From: Charina bottae
Taxonomy: Eukaryota; Chordata; Lepidosauria; Squamata; Charinaidae
DNA: 64,000 nucleotides
Reading direction: 5' to 3'
NCBI GenBank assembly: GCA_023362775.1
Contig: JALMGJ010000006.1
Span: 10,868,501 to 10,932,500, forward strand
The notes beneath the pieces were generated by a model. It ran no database searches and was not told the DNA's origin. It saw nothing but the letters and a program-made list of their open reading frames with translations. The number at the start of each line of letters is the position of its first letter. Positions within the stretch are counted from its first letter, which is position 1. Both the position numbers and the translations under genes were made by a program. Shown here piece by piece: positions 1-12,404 of this stretch.

Positions 1-139
1 GGGGGAAATCAATGGGACTGGAATGTGCTTCACTTTTGATGAGTGCATATTTTATCAAGACAGCAACACAGAAAGCTGTAGCAGCATGCAAGCTAGCAAA
101 TCTCACACAGTCTTGCAACACTACTAATGGCGCATTATT

Positions 140-240
140 TTTATTTATTTTATTTTATTTATTTTCTATCCTGCCTTTATTATTTTTATAAATAACTCAA
201 GGCGGCGAACATACCTAATACTCCTTCCTCCTCCTATTAT
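140..240 (-). mobile_element. tRNA-derived SINE, 3' tail fragment
   Basis: A TTTA-rich start leads into tcaaggcggcgaacata and a cctcctcctatt segment. This matches the tail side of the SINE at 10562, read on the minus strand. The tRNA head is missing. Confidence 0.7.
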
Positions 241-751
241 ATGGAAATAAGCTTCCTTTTCTCAAAGCTTCCTTTTCTCTAAGCAGTAGTTTCAGGCAGA
301 CAAGAAAGAGGATTTCTGCACAGATATCGTGTCGAGGTGTGCACCATTAGGTTATGCAGCCAAAATAATATTAAGCATCTACAACAGGGAGGCACCTGCA
401 GGCTTCAAGGAAACCCCCAAATTGGCAGAAGTCTGTCAGATATTTAGAAATAAATTAACTCAATGAGGACACAGCATAGTCAGTGCTCACATAATGCAGA
501 ATGACTTGGAGGACAACACGGACTCAGATGGGAAATTAAAATGGAACAGATTTCATGGAGGACAGTATGGATCACTGGCTGTTATAGGAAGTAGCAACAT
601 GTCCTACTCCTAATTCATTCATATAGCTCACTGTCAAAAAACATGGTGATGCTCAATATATTGAAAAGGGGATTAGACACCTTCCTGGAGATGTTACATC
701 AATTGCTCCCCCCATGGTACCCACAATTTGGCACACTTCACACTATGGCCA

Positions 752-755
752 AGTC

Positions 756-807
<52 letters not shown>

Positions 808-809
808 GA
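752..809. repeat. (TAA)n microsatellite
   Basis: About 19 uninterrupted AAT/TAA units. Confidence 0.97.
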
Positions 810-872
810 AAATGCTGATTGCAGAGGACAATTCCATTCTAAAGTCAAAAGTGATATCCTTATACACTAGAA

Positions 873-1167
873 CAGAGCTTTCCAAACTTTTCATGTTGGT
901 GACACACTTTTTAGACATGCATCATTTCGCGACACACTCTTACAGCAGGGCATCATTTCACAACACACTCTTACAGCAGGGCACAAGGCAGGCACTAGGA
1001 CCTGCGTGGAATCCTGGCAGGGCAGGTTTGGAGGCAGGCAGGCACAAGGCAGGCACTAGGACCTGCGTGGAATCCTGGCAGGGCTCGGAGGCAGCAGCAG
1101 CCGCGACACACCCAGACACTGCAGCCGACACACTAACGTGTCCCGACACACAGTTTGGAAAGCTCTG
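873..1167. mobile_element. hAT-type MITE, family A (2 internal units)
   Basis: Termini CAGAGCTTTCCAAAC and GTTTGGAAAGCTCTG are inverted repeats. They are flanked by a perfect 8-bp target duplication, cactagaa (865-872 and 1168-1175), diagnostic of hAT-type transposition. The interior has two copies of a 61-bp unit (starting at 981 and 1042). No transposase is present. Open frames across it are by-products of the repeat. Confidence 0.92.
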
Positions 1168-1381
1168 CACTAGAAGATTCTGGCAGGCATATCAAGTTGG
1201 GAAAAGTACCCCAATTTGAAGAAAAAATGGGGGCCCTTCATTGTCCCAAAGCATCCAAGGATGTCCCCTATAAACTAAGACTGCACACAGACATCCCCTT
1301 TAATTCTTCCCATTTGCCTCTCTGATTGCTGAATCTCTTGGTAAAACAATGGCAGGTATTATAAAGGATATCTGCATAGGG

Positions 1382-1611
1382 CAGAGCCTTCCAAACTGTG
1401 TGTCGCGACACAACCCGGAAGCGCTGATCATCATCAGCGCTTCCGGGTTTTCCCGCGGCGACACATCAACGGCGGCGCACAAAAACCGAAAGCGGCAGCA
1501 GCGCTTCCGGGTTTTTGCGTGCTGCCGCAATGGCGGCACTTCCGGGTTTTCCCGCGGTAACACACCAACGGCGGTTGGTGTGTCGCCGCGGGAAAACTTT
1601 GGAAAGCCCTG
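1382..1611. mobile_element. hAT-type MITE, family A (short GC-rich variant)
   Basis: Termini CAGAGCCTTCCAAAC and TTTGGAAAGCCCTG are flanked by a perfect 8-bp duplication, gcataggg (1374-1381 and 1612-1619). The interior differs from the other family A copies. It is CpG-rich and has a perfect 17-bp stem with a 4-base loop (1412-1428 with 1433-1449) and repeated cttccgggtttt motifs. Confidence 0.9.
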
Positions 1612-1639
1612 GCATAGGGTAATCTTGCCAGAGCCATGA

Positions 1640-2540
1640 ATTCTTCCTGGGCCATTCCTTTTGTTCATCAAAGCAAGGGGCATCTACTTTTCAACCACTT
1701 ATCAGTTTTTTCTTGGAACCTCTTGTTAACCAAAAGAAGTCTGGAAAACTTTTATAGAGCCATCAACCTTCTGACAATTCTTTTGTTCAAGGCAGGAGGA
1801 AAACCATTATCTCAACCCCCTCACCTTCTTCTTTTTTGTCCCTTTCTAACTTTCTTTTGGTAGTCTTGACCACTGCTTTTGCCTCACCCCCCCAACCCAT
1901 TTTTTCCCCCAGGTTGGACTACCTGGACTAGCAATACTTTTGCCTTTGGGTAGAAATGACTATAAAAGGAGAAGGAAAAGCCACCTCTCCATCCATAGCC
2001 ACAGTAGCTCAGGAGAACTACAGAGAGGGAGACCATGCCAAGTCCTGAGCTTCACTTGCCACCATTTTGCTTAGCCCAGAAATAAACCTCTTTGAACTCT
2101 CTGAAGCCACACATCTCACTCTCGGACTGAACTTGACCCTGGCCAGTGTATTGCTCAAGTGGACAGAGGTTGTTGGTGTCCTCCACTGAATTAGACTTGG
2201 AATACAGACCCACGGAGGTTGCTGGGCCTTACAAGAGCCGAGCCAAGCGTTCTAGTAGGTTGTCTTCTGCAACTTTGGAAGCACAGTCTTTCAGAATTCC
2301 TGAAACTGGAAAGCCCATTGGCTTCACTTGATCAGCTAGATCCAGAATCAGATAAAGGAATGGTACCCACCCTTTGAACTAGCCGGAATTCCCAGCTCCA
2401 GGAGAACCATGATTTAAGAAGCCAAAGAACACTCTGAGGAAGCCCAGCCAGAGAGCACTGACAAATCAGTTATTTAAGGGACCCCCTTCCTATCTTTCTT
2501 CTCCTCCAACTGTTGAAGGATCCATCTATTACTGATCTTC
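1640..2540 (+). mobile_element. Possible old LTR (endogenous retrovirus-like)
   Basis: A TATA-like box (gactataaaagg, about 1958) is followed about 115 bp later by a polyadenylation signal, aataaa (about 2081), and a TC-rich stretch. This spacing resembles the U3-R-U5 layout of an LTR. I could not define termini, a target duplication or a primer-binding site, and no gag/pol/env coding is visible. It could equally be unique sequence. Confidence 0.25.
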
Positions 2541-3476
2541 AAGGACTAGAACTCTCTGTACAAACTACAAAGGAAAGGTCATTCTTCTCCCCCTTAGCTG
2601 ATATGTGCATGTATGAATGCTACATCTTGTAAATTTCTCTCCTTCTTTCTGTGTCAAGAAACCTCCAAAAATTTGGCTTTCTTTGTTGTGGGAAGAATCT
2701 TTATGTTTCACTTTCTGCTTTCTCCTGTTGCTGGCTACTGCGTAAAGCAAATAACTTCTTTAAACTTCCATTTCCCCTGCCACTGTCCAAAACCCATGCC
2801 TTTCTCTCTTTGAATTCAATCTGCCATTCTTTGAAATCCTTGTGTTCTGCTAATTGAATTGAACAATGTGCTAAATTCTCATGGATTATCATTGCTTCTT
2901 ATTTTTATTGCACTTTATTGTAACTTTAAATATTTGTGCTACAGTCCTCATAAATTGGCAACCGTTTATTATTTGACTCCCTGTATGTCATTAATTTCAG
3001 TGATAGATAATAAATAGTTTCATTTTGGGACTTTGGAACACCTAAGCCTGTTTAATAATGGATAGTGTAAACATCCAACAGAACTGGTAGAGTGGCAGGT
3101 CCAAATTCATAATAGGGAACATCACTATTAATGCTTATTAATCATAATGATTACTTGGATCTTCTGATACCAGGTGCTAGGTACAATGCTGTCAGTAAGA
3201 TCCAATTTTGCAAATATTTAAAAACAGAAAAGGAATTTTTATCTCATGAGCCAAATGCCATGATATGTATGTAGTAGTGGATACATAAACTGAGTTCCAG
3301 TGAACCAAGTTTTCCTATAGGTGAAGCAATTGAGTGAATAGATCCTGGGATTTTACTGATACACCTGATGGATCTTCTACACCTTGGCTCCTTCAATTCC
3401 ATCATGCCTCATCAGGAATTTTTTGCTAAGATTCATAAAATCTGGAACTTGCAACAGTAATACATGCACACAAACT

Positions 3477-3491
3477 CCCCCCCCCCCCCCC
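3477..3491. repeat. C15 homopolymer beside a SOX6 donor
   Basis: Fifteen C on the plus strand, so a G15 run in the SOX6 transcript about 45 nt after the 5' splice site at 3536. Confidence 0.95.
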
Positions 3492-3508
3492 GAGTTCCCT
3501 TGGAATTA

Positions 3509-3778
<270 letters not shown>

Positions 3779-4339
3779 TCAGCCTTCCTCTGTAAACAGG
3801 TAAAGCCGTGGAAATCATTATCTGGACCCAGATTGCCAATGGGAAAAGTATAGACGGCATTCACTTCCTGATCCTTTGCTCTCCTGGATCCCTCCTTTAT
3901 CTGGGTGTTTTCCAGAAGGTGGATTTCAGCTCCCAAAATTCCCACAATCCCAAAATTCAAACCCAAATTGGCCATCACAACAATTGCTGAGAATTTTGGA
4001 AGTCAAAATTCATAGATCTGGAGGGCATGCAGCTTGGGTGCTGTTATAACTGCTTTAGCAACATCTTGGTAGTCTTGCCAGATTTTAAACAAGACATGGG
4101 AAAAGGAAGCTTCTTCAATTTTTTCTCAGGGACCTCCCTGAGAAAATGTCGGCAGAGCCATAACTTGCCACTCTATGCCCAAATCAGGCTTTTAATTTCT
4201 CATTCAACAGAGTCACCTAAAGTCATTCCATCACTGGGCATCTTCTTGCTGTATTAAGGTACAGGATTTGATATTTCAAGAGACTAATGTTGGGAAGAAA
4301 AGGTCAGGAGAAATGGTAGAACGTTTCTTCTGGATGTAT

Positions 4340-5047
4340 GGTTTATTTATTTGTTTGTTTTGCCACCGCCCATCTCCCCCCAGAAGGGGACTCTGGGCAG
4401 TTTACAACAAAGCTAAAAAGTTAAAAACAGTAAAACCATAAATAGTACATAAAATGTAAATACAAGTACAGCATATAAATATAAAATAAAACATAAAATC
4501 CAGATGGCCATAAAAGATCGAGTTCTGTTCGTATGTATGTGAGGAGCACTCTAAGGCGCCAGCCTTCCCCAAGAATAACTACTCCCCTTCCCGCCCCAAG
4601 CGAGGTGGCAGAGCCAAATCTTCAGGTTCTTCCAGAAGGTCAGGAGAGATGGGGCTTGCCTCACCTCCGGGGGAAGAATATTCCAGAGGGTGGGAGCCAC
4701 TGCAGAGAAGACCTGCTTCCTGGACCCTGCCAAATGGAATTCTCTTACAGACGGGGTCTGTAACATGCCCTCTCTGCATGACCGGGTGGGATGGTTCGAT
4801 GTAATGCAGATGAGACGGTCCCTCAGGTAACCTGGACCCATGCCATGTAGGGCTTTAAAGGTGATAACCAACACCTTGAATTGGACCCGGAAGCAAATTG
4901 GTACCCAATGCAGCTCGCGCAGCAGAGGTGTTACATGTGCTGATCTTGGGGCACCAAGAATTGCCCGCGCGGCCGCATTCTGGACCAGCTGTAGCTTCCG
5001 GATACTCTTCAAGGGTAGCCCCATGTAGAGCGCATTGCAGTAGTCTA
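4340..5047 (-). mobile_element. L2-type LINE, 5'-truncated copy
   Basis: The minus strand holds an open 157-residue frame (4551-5024) matching the C-terminal part of the L2 reverse-transcriptase protein. It includes GLPLKSIRKLQLVQNAAARA, ELHWVPICFRVQFK, TFKALHGMGPGYLRDRL and WNILPPEVR. A 3' UTR follows, with the typical ccgcccatctcccc hairpin arm and a TTTA tail at 4340. 5'-truncated. Confidence 0.92.
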
Positions 5048-6370
5048 TATGGTTCTATGAAAGCAAGGGGGGTGAGGAATTATAGGGATGAAATATTTAG
5101 CCTGGACTTCTCCAATGAGATGCCTTTCCATTGTTTTTGTCAATGTTATATTTTTCTTTGGATATATCTTTTCAATGAGCAAAACAGGATACATGAATGT
5201 CCTAAATATATACATCTGTAGTAGTGGTAACAAATAGGGAAGGTAAAAATCTTCATGAAACCTTTAGAACTTCATCATGTCTTCTCTTACCCATCAGTCT
5301 GTTTTCTGGGTGCCTAGGACTGTAGGACTTCCTGATCAATTCACTGAATGTTATCTTGGCTCTGCCCTATCATACATATCAGCCTGCCCAAACTGGTGCT
5401 CTTCGGACATTGGCTGAGAATTATGGGAGACAAAGTCCCAATGCATTTGGAGGATACCACTTTAGGGAATATGGTTTTAGATGAAACTCAATTTTTTGTG
5501 GGTGTAGCTATGGAACTGCAAATCACCTCTTCAATCAATGTACTTGTAGAGTATGTGCAACAAATTGCTTTAGATCCTTTTCTTTTCTTATTAACTATGA
5601 TTGTATTTCTTTCTTGGGGTTTATTGTTTCTGCCCTTTCATCTTCCCTTTTTAATTCTGTTAATCTCTCACCCATACTGGCTGAGGTCACACAACATCAT
5701 TAACCTGATTACTAATTGACCAGTTTCTGGATTCTCACAATACACTGAATCACGCTCTAATCTAATGAGTTGGGCTTGTACAACATACTAGCAATTCCCC
5801 CCAAACTAACTAATACTAACCAAGCAAAGCATGTGGTACAAATGCAACTACTAAGTCTTTACCTGACTCAGTTAAGTGTTTCGTGTGAATGCAGTGTTTC
5901 CAAATTTAGGAGGACCAGGATCTTGTACTTTTCTTAAGTGAGCTTGTAAAGAACCATGTGTGACAGATAAGGCTTAATCTTATTTATTTACTCTACTTCT
6001 AATCTGCCACTGACAAGTTCACTGACTAGCTTACAACATTTAAAACATTGAAAGTTTCCAAAAGGGTACTTTAAAAAGTCAGAAAAACAAATTAAATAAT
6101 AAAAGGGAGGGGAAAAAATGGTAACAGCTAGGAAATAGACTTAGGCACTTATTTCTAACCCTGGTGACGTCAAAATGATGAAATGATGCATTGTGATGTC
6201 ACAAGCCAAAACTCAGCCCTTCTGTCCCTGAATTGCAAATGTGCAAGGGGCAGAATTGGCATTGTAATGTCATGGCACACGTTTTGTCACTTGCCCTCTC
6301 ATTCCAATTCATTTATGAGGATGAACAGATAGCATAGGAAAGTATAAAATATCTCCAATGTACTATCCCA

Positions 6371-6690
6371 GACTTGAGACTTAAGATGTCAGGCTTTTCA
6401 ATTGGAAGGTTGAAAGTTCGGAGGTTCGAGACCCTAGCCCCGTGTGACAGAGTGAGCGCCTGCACTTGCCCCAGCTCTTGCCAACCTAGCAATTCGAAAG
6501 CATGCAAATGCAAGTAGATGAATAGGTACCACTTCGGTGGGAAGGTAACAGCGTTCCACGTGCGTGTCATGCCAGCCACATGACCGCGGAAACATCTTTG
6601 GACAACGCTGGCTCTTCGGCTAACAAACGGAGATGAGCACCGGCCCCTAGAGTTGGACACAACTGTGTGGGGGAACCTTTACCTTTACCT
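6371..6690 (+). mobile_element. Sauria-type SINE
   Basis: tRNA-derived head with a B-box-like ggttcgaga. The unique body includes caattcgaaagcatgcaaat and ggtaccacttcggtggg. The 3' end (agttggacacaactgtgtgg, then acctttacctttacct) resembles the Bov-B 3' end. The first bases of the head are degenerate. Confidence 0.9.
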
Positions 6691-7051
6691 ATTATCCCAG
6701 TGCAGAGCAGTCATTTACAATCAAACTTAGTGAACAGTTACAGAACTAACAAAGCATCTCTTTCTTCCCTACCACTTACACCTTCAACCGTCTCCTGCAC
6801 AGTCCCTTTTCTCTTCTCTTTCTCTTCCCAATCTTTTCTATGAAACTTCTGAAATATACCCTGTAGTAATTTAAGCCTGAAAATATGTTATAGTGCATAT
6901 TCACCCTTTTTTTATCTTGGCCTCTCTTTCTATTTAGTTACTATCTTGACTGGTTCCTTGTAAGCAAGAATTGATCTTCTTCTACTGTGTAAAGGACTGT
7001 GCACAAGGAAGAAATGCCATTAGTACCATTTTGCTGCTACAATTATGACAC

Positions 7052-7089
7052 TACTACTACTACTACTACTACAATTACTACTACTACTA
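7052..7089. repeat. (TAC)n microsatellite
   Basis: Imperfect ctactactac run directly upstream of the 5' end of the long L2 copy. Confidence 0.9.
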
Positions 7090-7139
7090 ATGTAATTTAT
7101 ATCCTTACTGAAAATGATATGTGTGTGTCTCTGTATGTA

Positions 7140-9306
7140 TCAAGGTGTATACAGACATGAAGAGGGTGTCATCTTGAAGAGGGTGAAGAGACGTCTAGAG
7201 CGCTGCTGGAGAAAGACGAAGATGGAATTGGACCGAACACAATCTAGAGCCGCTATTAAGGCCTACCTTGTGGCGGTAAGAGCGGCGAAACGTGAATATT
7301 CCTCCGCTCTTATTGCATCCGCAGAATGCCGTCCGACGGCCCTGTTCAAGATTACTCGATCTCTCTTGGGTAGGGTGGTATCGACCACCCACCTGCAGGG
7401 CCGTGCGGAAGAATTTGCTGAGCATCTGCAGGATAAAATCGCTCGGATTCGGTCTAAGTTGGACTCCATGCGTGGAATGCAGTCTGGGGAGATGCCGGGA
7501 GAGTGGTCTTGCCCTATTATCTGGGAACGATTTGATCCTGTTGGACCTGAGGAAGTGGACAGGATCCTTCGAATTGTTAATTCCACATGTTATTTAGATC
7601 CCTGCCCTTCCTGGCTGGTGAAATCAGCCAGGGAGGTGACAGGTGGATGGGTCCAGGCTATGATTAATACATCCTTGTTGGAGGGGGTGGTTCCAACTGC
7701 CTTCAAGGAGGCGTTGGTACATCCCCTCCTCAAGAAGCCGTCCCTGGACCCTTCCATCCTGGACAACTTTCGTCCAGTTTCCCACCTTCCCTTTTTGGGA
7801 AAAGTGGTTGAGAAAGTGGTGGCGTTGCAACTTCAAAGGACCCTGGATGAAGCGGATTATATTGACCCTTTCCAGTCAGGTTTCAGGCCGGGATATGGGA
7901 TGGAGACTGCATTGGTCGCGCTTACGGATGATCTCTGGCAGGAGCGGGATGGAGGTAGTGCATCCATCCTGGCTCTCTTGGATCTCTCAGTGGCTTTCGA
8001 TACCATCGACCATGGTATCCTTTTGGGGCGGCTTAGGGAGTTGGCGGTGGGCGGTGTAGTTTTGCGCTGGTTCACCTCCTTCCTCCGGGGCCACTCCCAG
8101 TCGGTGGTGATAGGGGAGGAGAGATCCAGCCCGCGTCCGCTCCTGTGTGGGGTGCCGCAGGGTTCGGTTCTCTCTCCTCTCCTATTCAACATCTACATGA
8201 AACCACTGGGCGAGGTCATCCGACACCATGGGATGAGGTATCATCAGTATGCAGATGATACTCAATTATATATCTCCATCCCTGGTAAGTGATGCAGTGT
8301 CCACCCTGTCCCAGTGCCTGGGGGCTGTGAGGGCCTGGATGGGGAACAACAGGCTTCAGTTGAACCCTGGTAAGACCGAGTGGCTGTGGATTGATGGCTT
8401 AGCGTCTTCTGGGAAATTATCATCTTTGGTTCTCGATGGGGTAGCACTACCCCGTTCGGAACCGGTGCGTAATCTGGGGGTTCTTCTAGACTCATGACTC
8501 CTGCTCGAAGAGCAGGTGGCAGTCGTGGCTAGGAGGGCTTTTGCACAATGGTTAGTGCGCCAGTTACGCCCATTCCTGGAGCGCGACGCCCTCCGTACAG
8601 TCACTCATGCTCTCGTCATCTCCCATGTAGATTATTGCAATGCGCTCTACATGGGGCTACCCTTGAAGACTATCCGGAAGCTTCAGCTGGTGCAGAATGC
8701 GGCCGCGCGGGCGGTTTTGGGTGCACCAAGATCTGCACATGTAACACCGTTGCTCCACGAGCTGCATTGGGTGCCAGTTTGCTTCCGGGTAGAATTCAAG
8801 GTGTTGGTTATACCTTTAAAGCCCTACATGGCATGGGACCAGAATACCTGAGGGACCGTCTTATCCCCATGTTATCGACCCGCCCCACCCGGTCATTCAG
8901 AGAGGGCCTGCTACGAACCCCATCAATTAGAGAATGCCATCTGATGGGGTCTAGGAGGCGGGCCTTCTCTGTGACAGCGCCCACTCTATGGAACATCTTG
9001 CCCCCAGAGTTGAGACATATTTCCTCCCTCCCGACCTTTAGGAAAGAGCTGAAGACCTGGTTCTGCCGCCTGGCATGGGAAGGAGGAAGGGATAGTTCCT
9101 TATGGGTGTGGCTAATCCCATAATTTTAATGTCCTTCTTTTAATGAATGCCTTCGTCCATCTGGATTTTATAATTACTTATTGTACTGTACTATTTTTAT
9201 ATATATATTTAGATTCTATTTTATTTATTTATTGTGAACCGCCCAGAGTTCCCCATGAGGGGAGATGGGCGGTCATATAAATGAAATAAATAAATAAATA
9301 AATAAA
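7140..9306 (+). mobile_element. L2-type LINE, longest copy (RT domain, inactive)
   Basis: An open stretch up to 8290 carries the reverse-transcriptase core: DNFRPVSHLPFLGKVVEKVV, FDTIDHGILL, CGVPQGSVLSPLLFNIYM and YADDTQLYIS (catalytic YADD). A frameshift near 8280 leads to LNPGKTEWLW and VRNLGVLLDS. A TGA at 8495 replaces an expected arginine (CGA to TGA, typical CpG decay). The frame then continues through the C-terminal region with another frameshift near 8815. The 3' UTR has the ccgcccagag/gggcggt hairpin and ends in (AAAT)n at about 9306. The endonuclease domain is missing (5' truncation near 7150). Non-functional because of at least one stop and two frameshifts. Confidence 0.93.
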
Positions 9307-10011
9307 TACCCATGCTACATGAACAGATACGTTGCAGTAGTCCTTGAAAATGAATGACCCAAGTGAATAAAATTAGGGAAAACACTTTTTTCATTATATG
9401 AGCAAACCAGGCCAAGGCAGTGCTGTGCTAATATTTGAAGAAAGAAAAATATTACAATTGCAGGAACAATATTCATTTGCTGGCCAGTTTCCTTTGCCCA
9501 GTGGAACGGGGTGGAGCTTTGTTTCTTAAAAAAGGAAAGAAGAAAAAAAACACTCTTGATGGTCATAAATCTGGACTGGGAGACTGAGAAAGGGAAGGGA
9601 AAAAAATGATCCAATGGGATATTACTTAGTCATGCTTTGTTGTACTCAGTCTCTTTAGGGAAACTGAGATGAATCTGGCTGTGGAAACAAACGTTGGATG
9701 GAAATTCTTCCCATGTTCCAGTCAGGAAAATGTCACAGGGAGTTTGTGGGGGCTGATCAAATCAGGGCTTCAGAGACAGCATTGTCCTTCTTCCTTGCTG
9801 TATTTCTTTCATTCATTCATTAAATGGCCTCCATTTAATCCTCTAGATGGCTTTAAATTTAAGGTATTTTTCCCCTTTACAACATATTCCTTCTTCATCT
9901 CAGTCCATTAATGCAACTAGCTATCCCATCCTATCCGCAGCCAGTTCTTGCAGCAATACATCCATGTCTCTTAAGAACCTTCCATGAAGAATGCAATGTA
10001 TCCCTAAAGAT

Positions 10012-10146
10012 CAGTGTTTCTTAACTTTGGCTACTTTAAGATGTGTGGACTTTAACTCCCAGAATTCCCCAGCCAGCCATGCTGGCTGGGGAATTCTAGG
10101 AGTTGAAGTCCACACATCTTACAGTTGCCAAGGTTGAGAAACACTG
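10012..10146. mobile_element. Palindromic hAT-type MITE, 135 bp
   Basis: Almost the whole element is one inverted repeat, centred on ccagccatgctgg. Termini are CAGTGTTTCTTAAC and GTTGAGAAACACTG. Flanks ctaaagat and ctatagat are a near-perfect 8-bp target duplication. The termini resemble those of 12114-12404. Confidence 0.88.
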
Positions 10147-10561
10147 CTATAGATACAGAGGGACAAACCACATGTTTTGCTAAAATATGCAGTAGGCAAC
10201 TAACTCGCCTTGTTTTGAGTGTGGACAGGAAGAATCCTCCCATCCTGCTGCTTCACGCTGCCTGTGTGAACTCCAGGGATTAAATTTTAAAATGGGTGTC
10301 CCATTGGCACCAATAGAGGTGTTTTTCTTTGCTTCAAAATGTCAAAGTAGTATCCGAGCATACTACGGTGGGACAAATTTTAAAATTGCAAAGGGGGGAG
10401 GTTTAAATCTGTCATTCTATACATGGTGTCACAACAATGTATTAAACAAAATGATTGGGTCATTTGCAGGTTACTTCACACAATGTATAAAGCTTGGTTA
10501 GTTTCAATCTTGGTTACTTTTTTTGTGACTTAGTATATTGTGTGAGGCTAGGCCACTTGCT

Positions 10562-10565
10562 TAGT

Positions 10566-10596
<31 letters not shown>

Positions 10597-10998
10597 TTTT
10601 CTATCCCACTTTTATTATTTTTATAAATAACTCAAGGCGGCGAACATATCTAATGCTCCTTCCTCCTCCTATTTTCCCCACAACAGCAACCCTGTGAGGT
10701 GAGTTGGGCTGACAGAGAATGACTGGCCCAAGGTCACTCAGCAGGCTTTCATGTCTAAGGTGGGACTAAAACTCTCAGTCTCCTGGTTTGCCATTGGCTC
10801 CTTCCTAGGGCTGAGAGAGAGTGACTGGCCCAAGGTCACCCAGCCGGCTTTCATGCCTAAGGCGGGACTAGAACTCTCAGTCTCCTGGTTTGCCATTGGC
10901 TCCTTCCTAGGGCTGAGAGACAGGGACTGGCCCAAGGTCATCCAGCCGGCTTTCATGCCTAGGGCGGGACTAGAACTCTCAGTCTCCTGGTTTCTAGC
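10562..10998 (-). mobile_element. tRNA-derived SINE with 102-bp internal tandem units
   Basis: Minus-strand element. The TTTA tail (10562) and ataactcaaggcggcgaaca body lead into three tandem units with starts at 10744, 10846 and 10948 (exact 102-bp spacing; the last is partial). Each unit contains ggcccaaggtca, gggactagaactctcagtct and ggctccttcctaggg. The tRNA head is cut off by the adjacent (ATGT)n. Confidence 0.85.
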
Positions 10999-10999
10999 C

Positions 11000-11062
11000 C
11001 TTATGTATGTATGTATGTATGTATGTATGTATGTATGTATGTATGTATGTATGTATGTATTT
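11000..11062. repeat. (ATGT)n microsatellite
   Basis: About 15 tandem tetramers between two SINE-derived segments. Confidence 0.95.
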
Positions 11063-11215
11063 ATACCCTGCCTATCTCCTCCCTAACGGAGGACTCTAGG
11101 CAGCTTACATACATAGTAAATTACATTTCATTATACAGTATATATTTTTAAACCGCGCGCTTAAGGGAAGGGGTAAGGGAACCGAGCCTTAACCACTAAA
11201 CCAAACTGGCTCCTA
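11062..11215 (-). mobile_element. SINE fragment with tRNA head
   Basis: ctccctaacggaggactctagg and gggaaggggtaagggaacc match the segment at 29196-29345. The right end, taaccactaaaccaaactggctc, is the reverse complement of a tRNA-like head. Confidence 0.75.
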
Positions 11216-11232
11216 TTCAATGTCTTATGTGA

Positions 11233-11234
<2 letters not shown>

Positions 11235-11274
<40 letters not shown>

Positions 11275-11275
11275 T
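11235..11275. repeat. (AAT)n microsatellite
   Basis: Uninterrupted aataat run. Confidence 0.93.
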
Positions 11276-12113
11276 TTATAGCTTTTTGTAGAATTTATTG
11301 TTGCTTTGTTTTATACTGCCCAGAATTTGTGGAATTGTAGTTTACAAATTTTGTAAAATAACTAAATACATACATAAAATGAGTCATTCAATAACCAGGT
11401 TAAACCTGTTCTGTGACACAATCTTAATGTGTAGTTTTATTCTCAATAACTAATCCCTTGATTTTATAGACTCCAGTTTAGCAGACTTTCAGTGCAACAG
11501 ACAGAACATGAATATGGATGGCTATTGTTTAGCAAGTCAATCCAGACAATCCAGACAATATTTGCATATACGACATACATTACTTAAATTTTACATACAT
11601 TATGCAAATTATATAAACTTTATGTGATGTATATAAATTTTAAATTTTACATTATGTGCATGCAGCTTTACTGGACATTTGGCTTGATCAGAGACTACTT
11701 GCCCAATCGGTCCATAAAAACAAAGTTTTACTGTAAAGACATAACTTTAAAGTCTAATGACTCTTTGTGAACTAAAATCTAGAAAGGAGCTTTAACCACT
11801 TAATTCCTTGCAGTGGTCTCAGTGTATTTTTATTTTCTAAGAATGCCTAAGGAAGAAGGATCCCCATATTTCACTTTGCAGCACACCAGGCTTCCATTTT
11901 CTTTTTGTTACAAATAAAATAATGTAAAAAGAAAAAGTTGAACCAGGTATCCTAAGGAGTCCGGCACATGCCAAGGAAGAGAAGCACTGCCCCTTAGCCT
12001 TCAGGAATCCGGGACCTCTCGGCTCCTGTTGATCTTGCTATCTATATCTGTCAAAATTTGGCTTAAAATTTTTTTTGAAACCCTTTAATTTTTTTTAAAG
12101 TTACTCTTTAGGC

Positions 12114-12404
12114 CAGGGTTTCTCAACCAGGGTTCCGCAAAATGGCACTAGGGGTTCCCTGGGAGATTGCGATTTATTTAAAAAACTATTTCAAATTCGG
12201 GCAACTTGACGTTAAAGAGGTAAGTTTCATGCTTTATTTTCAGTTTAAGAACACTGTTAATGCATATACAGAGGCCTACCCGTGAAACGAATATAATAAT
12301 TTTGAAACTCCTGGCCTATCTTTGAGCCTTAATGTGCAGGGGTTCCCCGAGGCCTGTAAAATATTTCAAGGGTTCCTCCAGGGTCAAATGGTTGAGAAAG
12401 GCTG
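12114..12404. mobile_element. hAT-type MITE, family C, copy 1
   Basis: Termini CAGGGTTTCTCAACC and GGTTGAGAAAGGCTG are flanked by a perfect 8-bp duplication, ctttaggc (12106-12113 and 12405-12412). The AT-rich interior is non-coding. Confidence 0.92.

Noticed and set aside
812..1219. 135-residue plus-strand open frame
   Set aside because: It spans a hAT MITE with internal repeats; no protein similarity recognised.
1..3500. SOX6 terminal coding exon
   Set aside because: Searched the minus-strand translation for the acidic C-terminus and the VVYPGAI-type segment; none found, so it must lie outside the window.
5348..5719. 123-residue frame with a hydrophobic C-terminal stretch
   Set aside because: It overlaps an old palindromic MITE and AT/T-rich intron DNA; hydrophobic codons follow from T-richness.
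10744..10998. Tandem units as a CRISPR-like array
   Set aside because: Units are contiguous 102-bp SINE copies without spacers, in a vertebrate genome.
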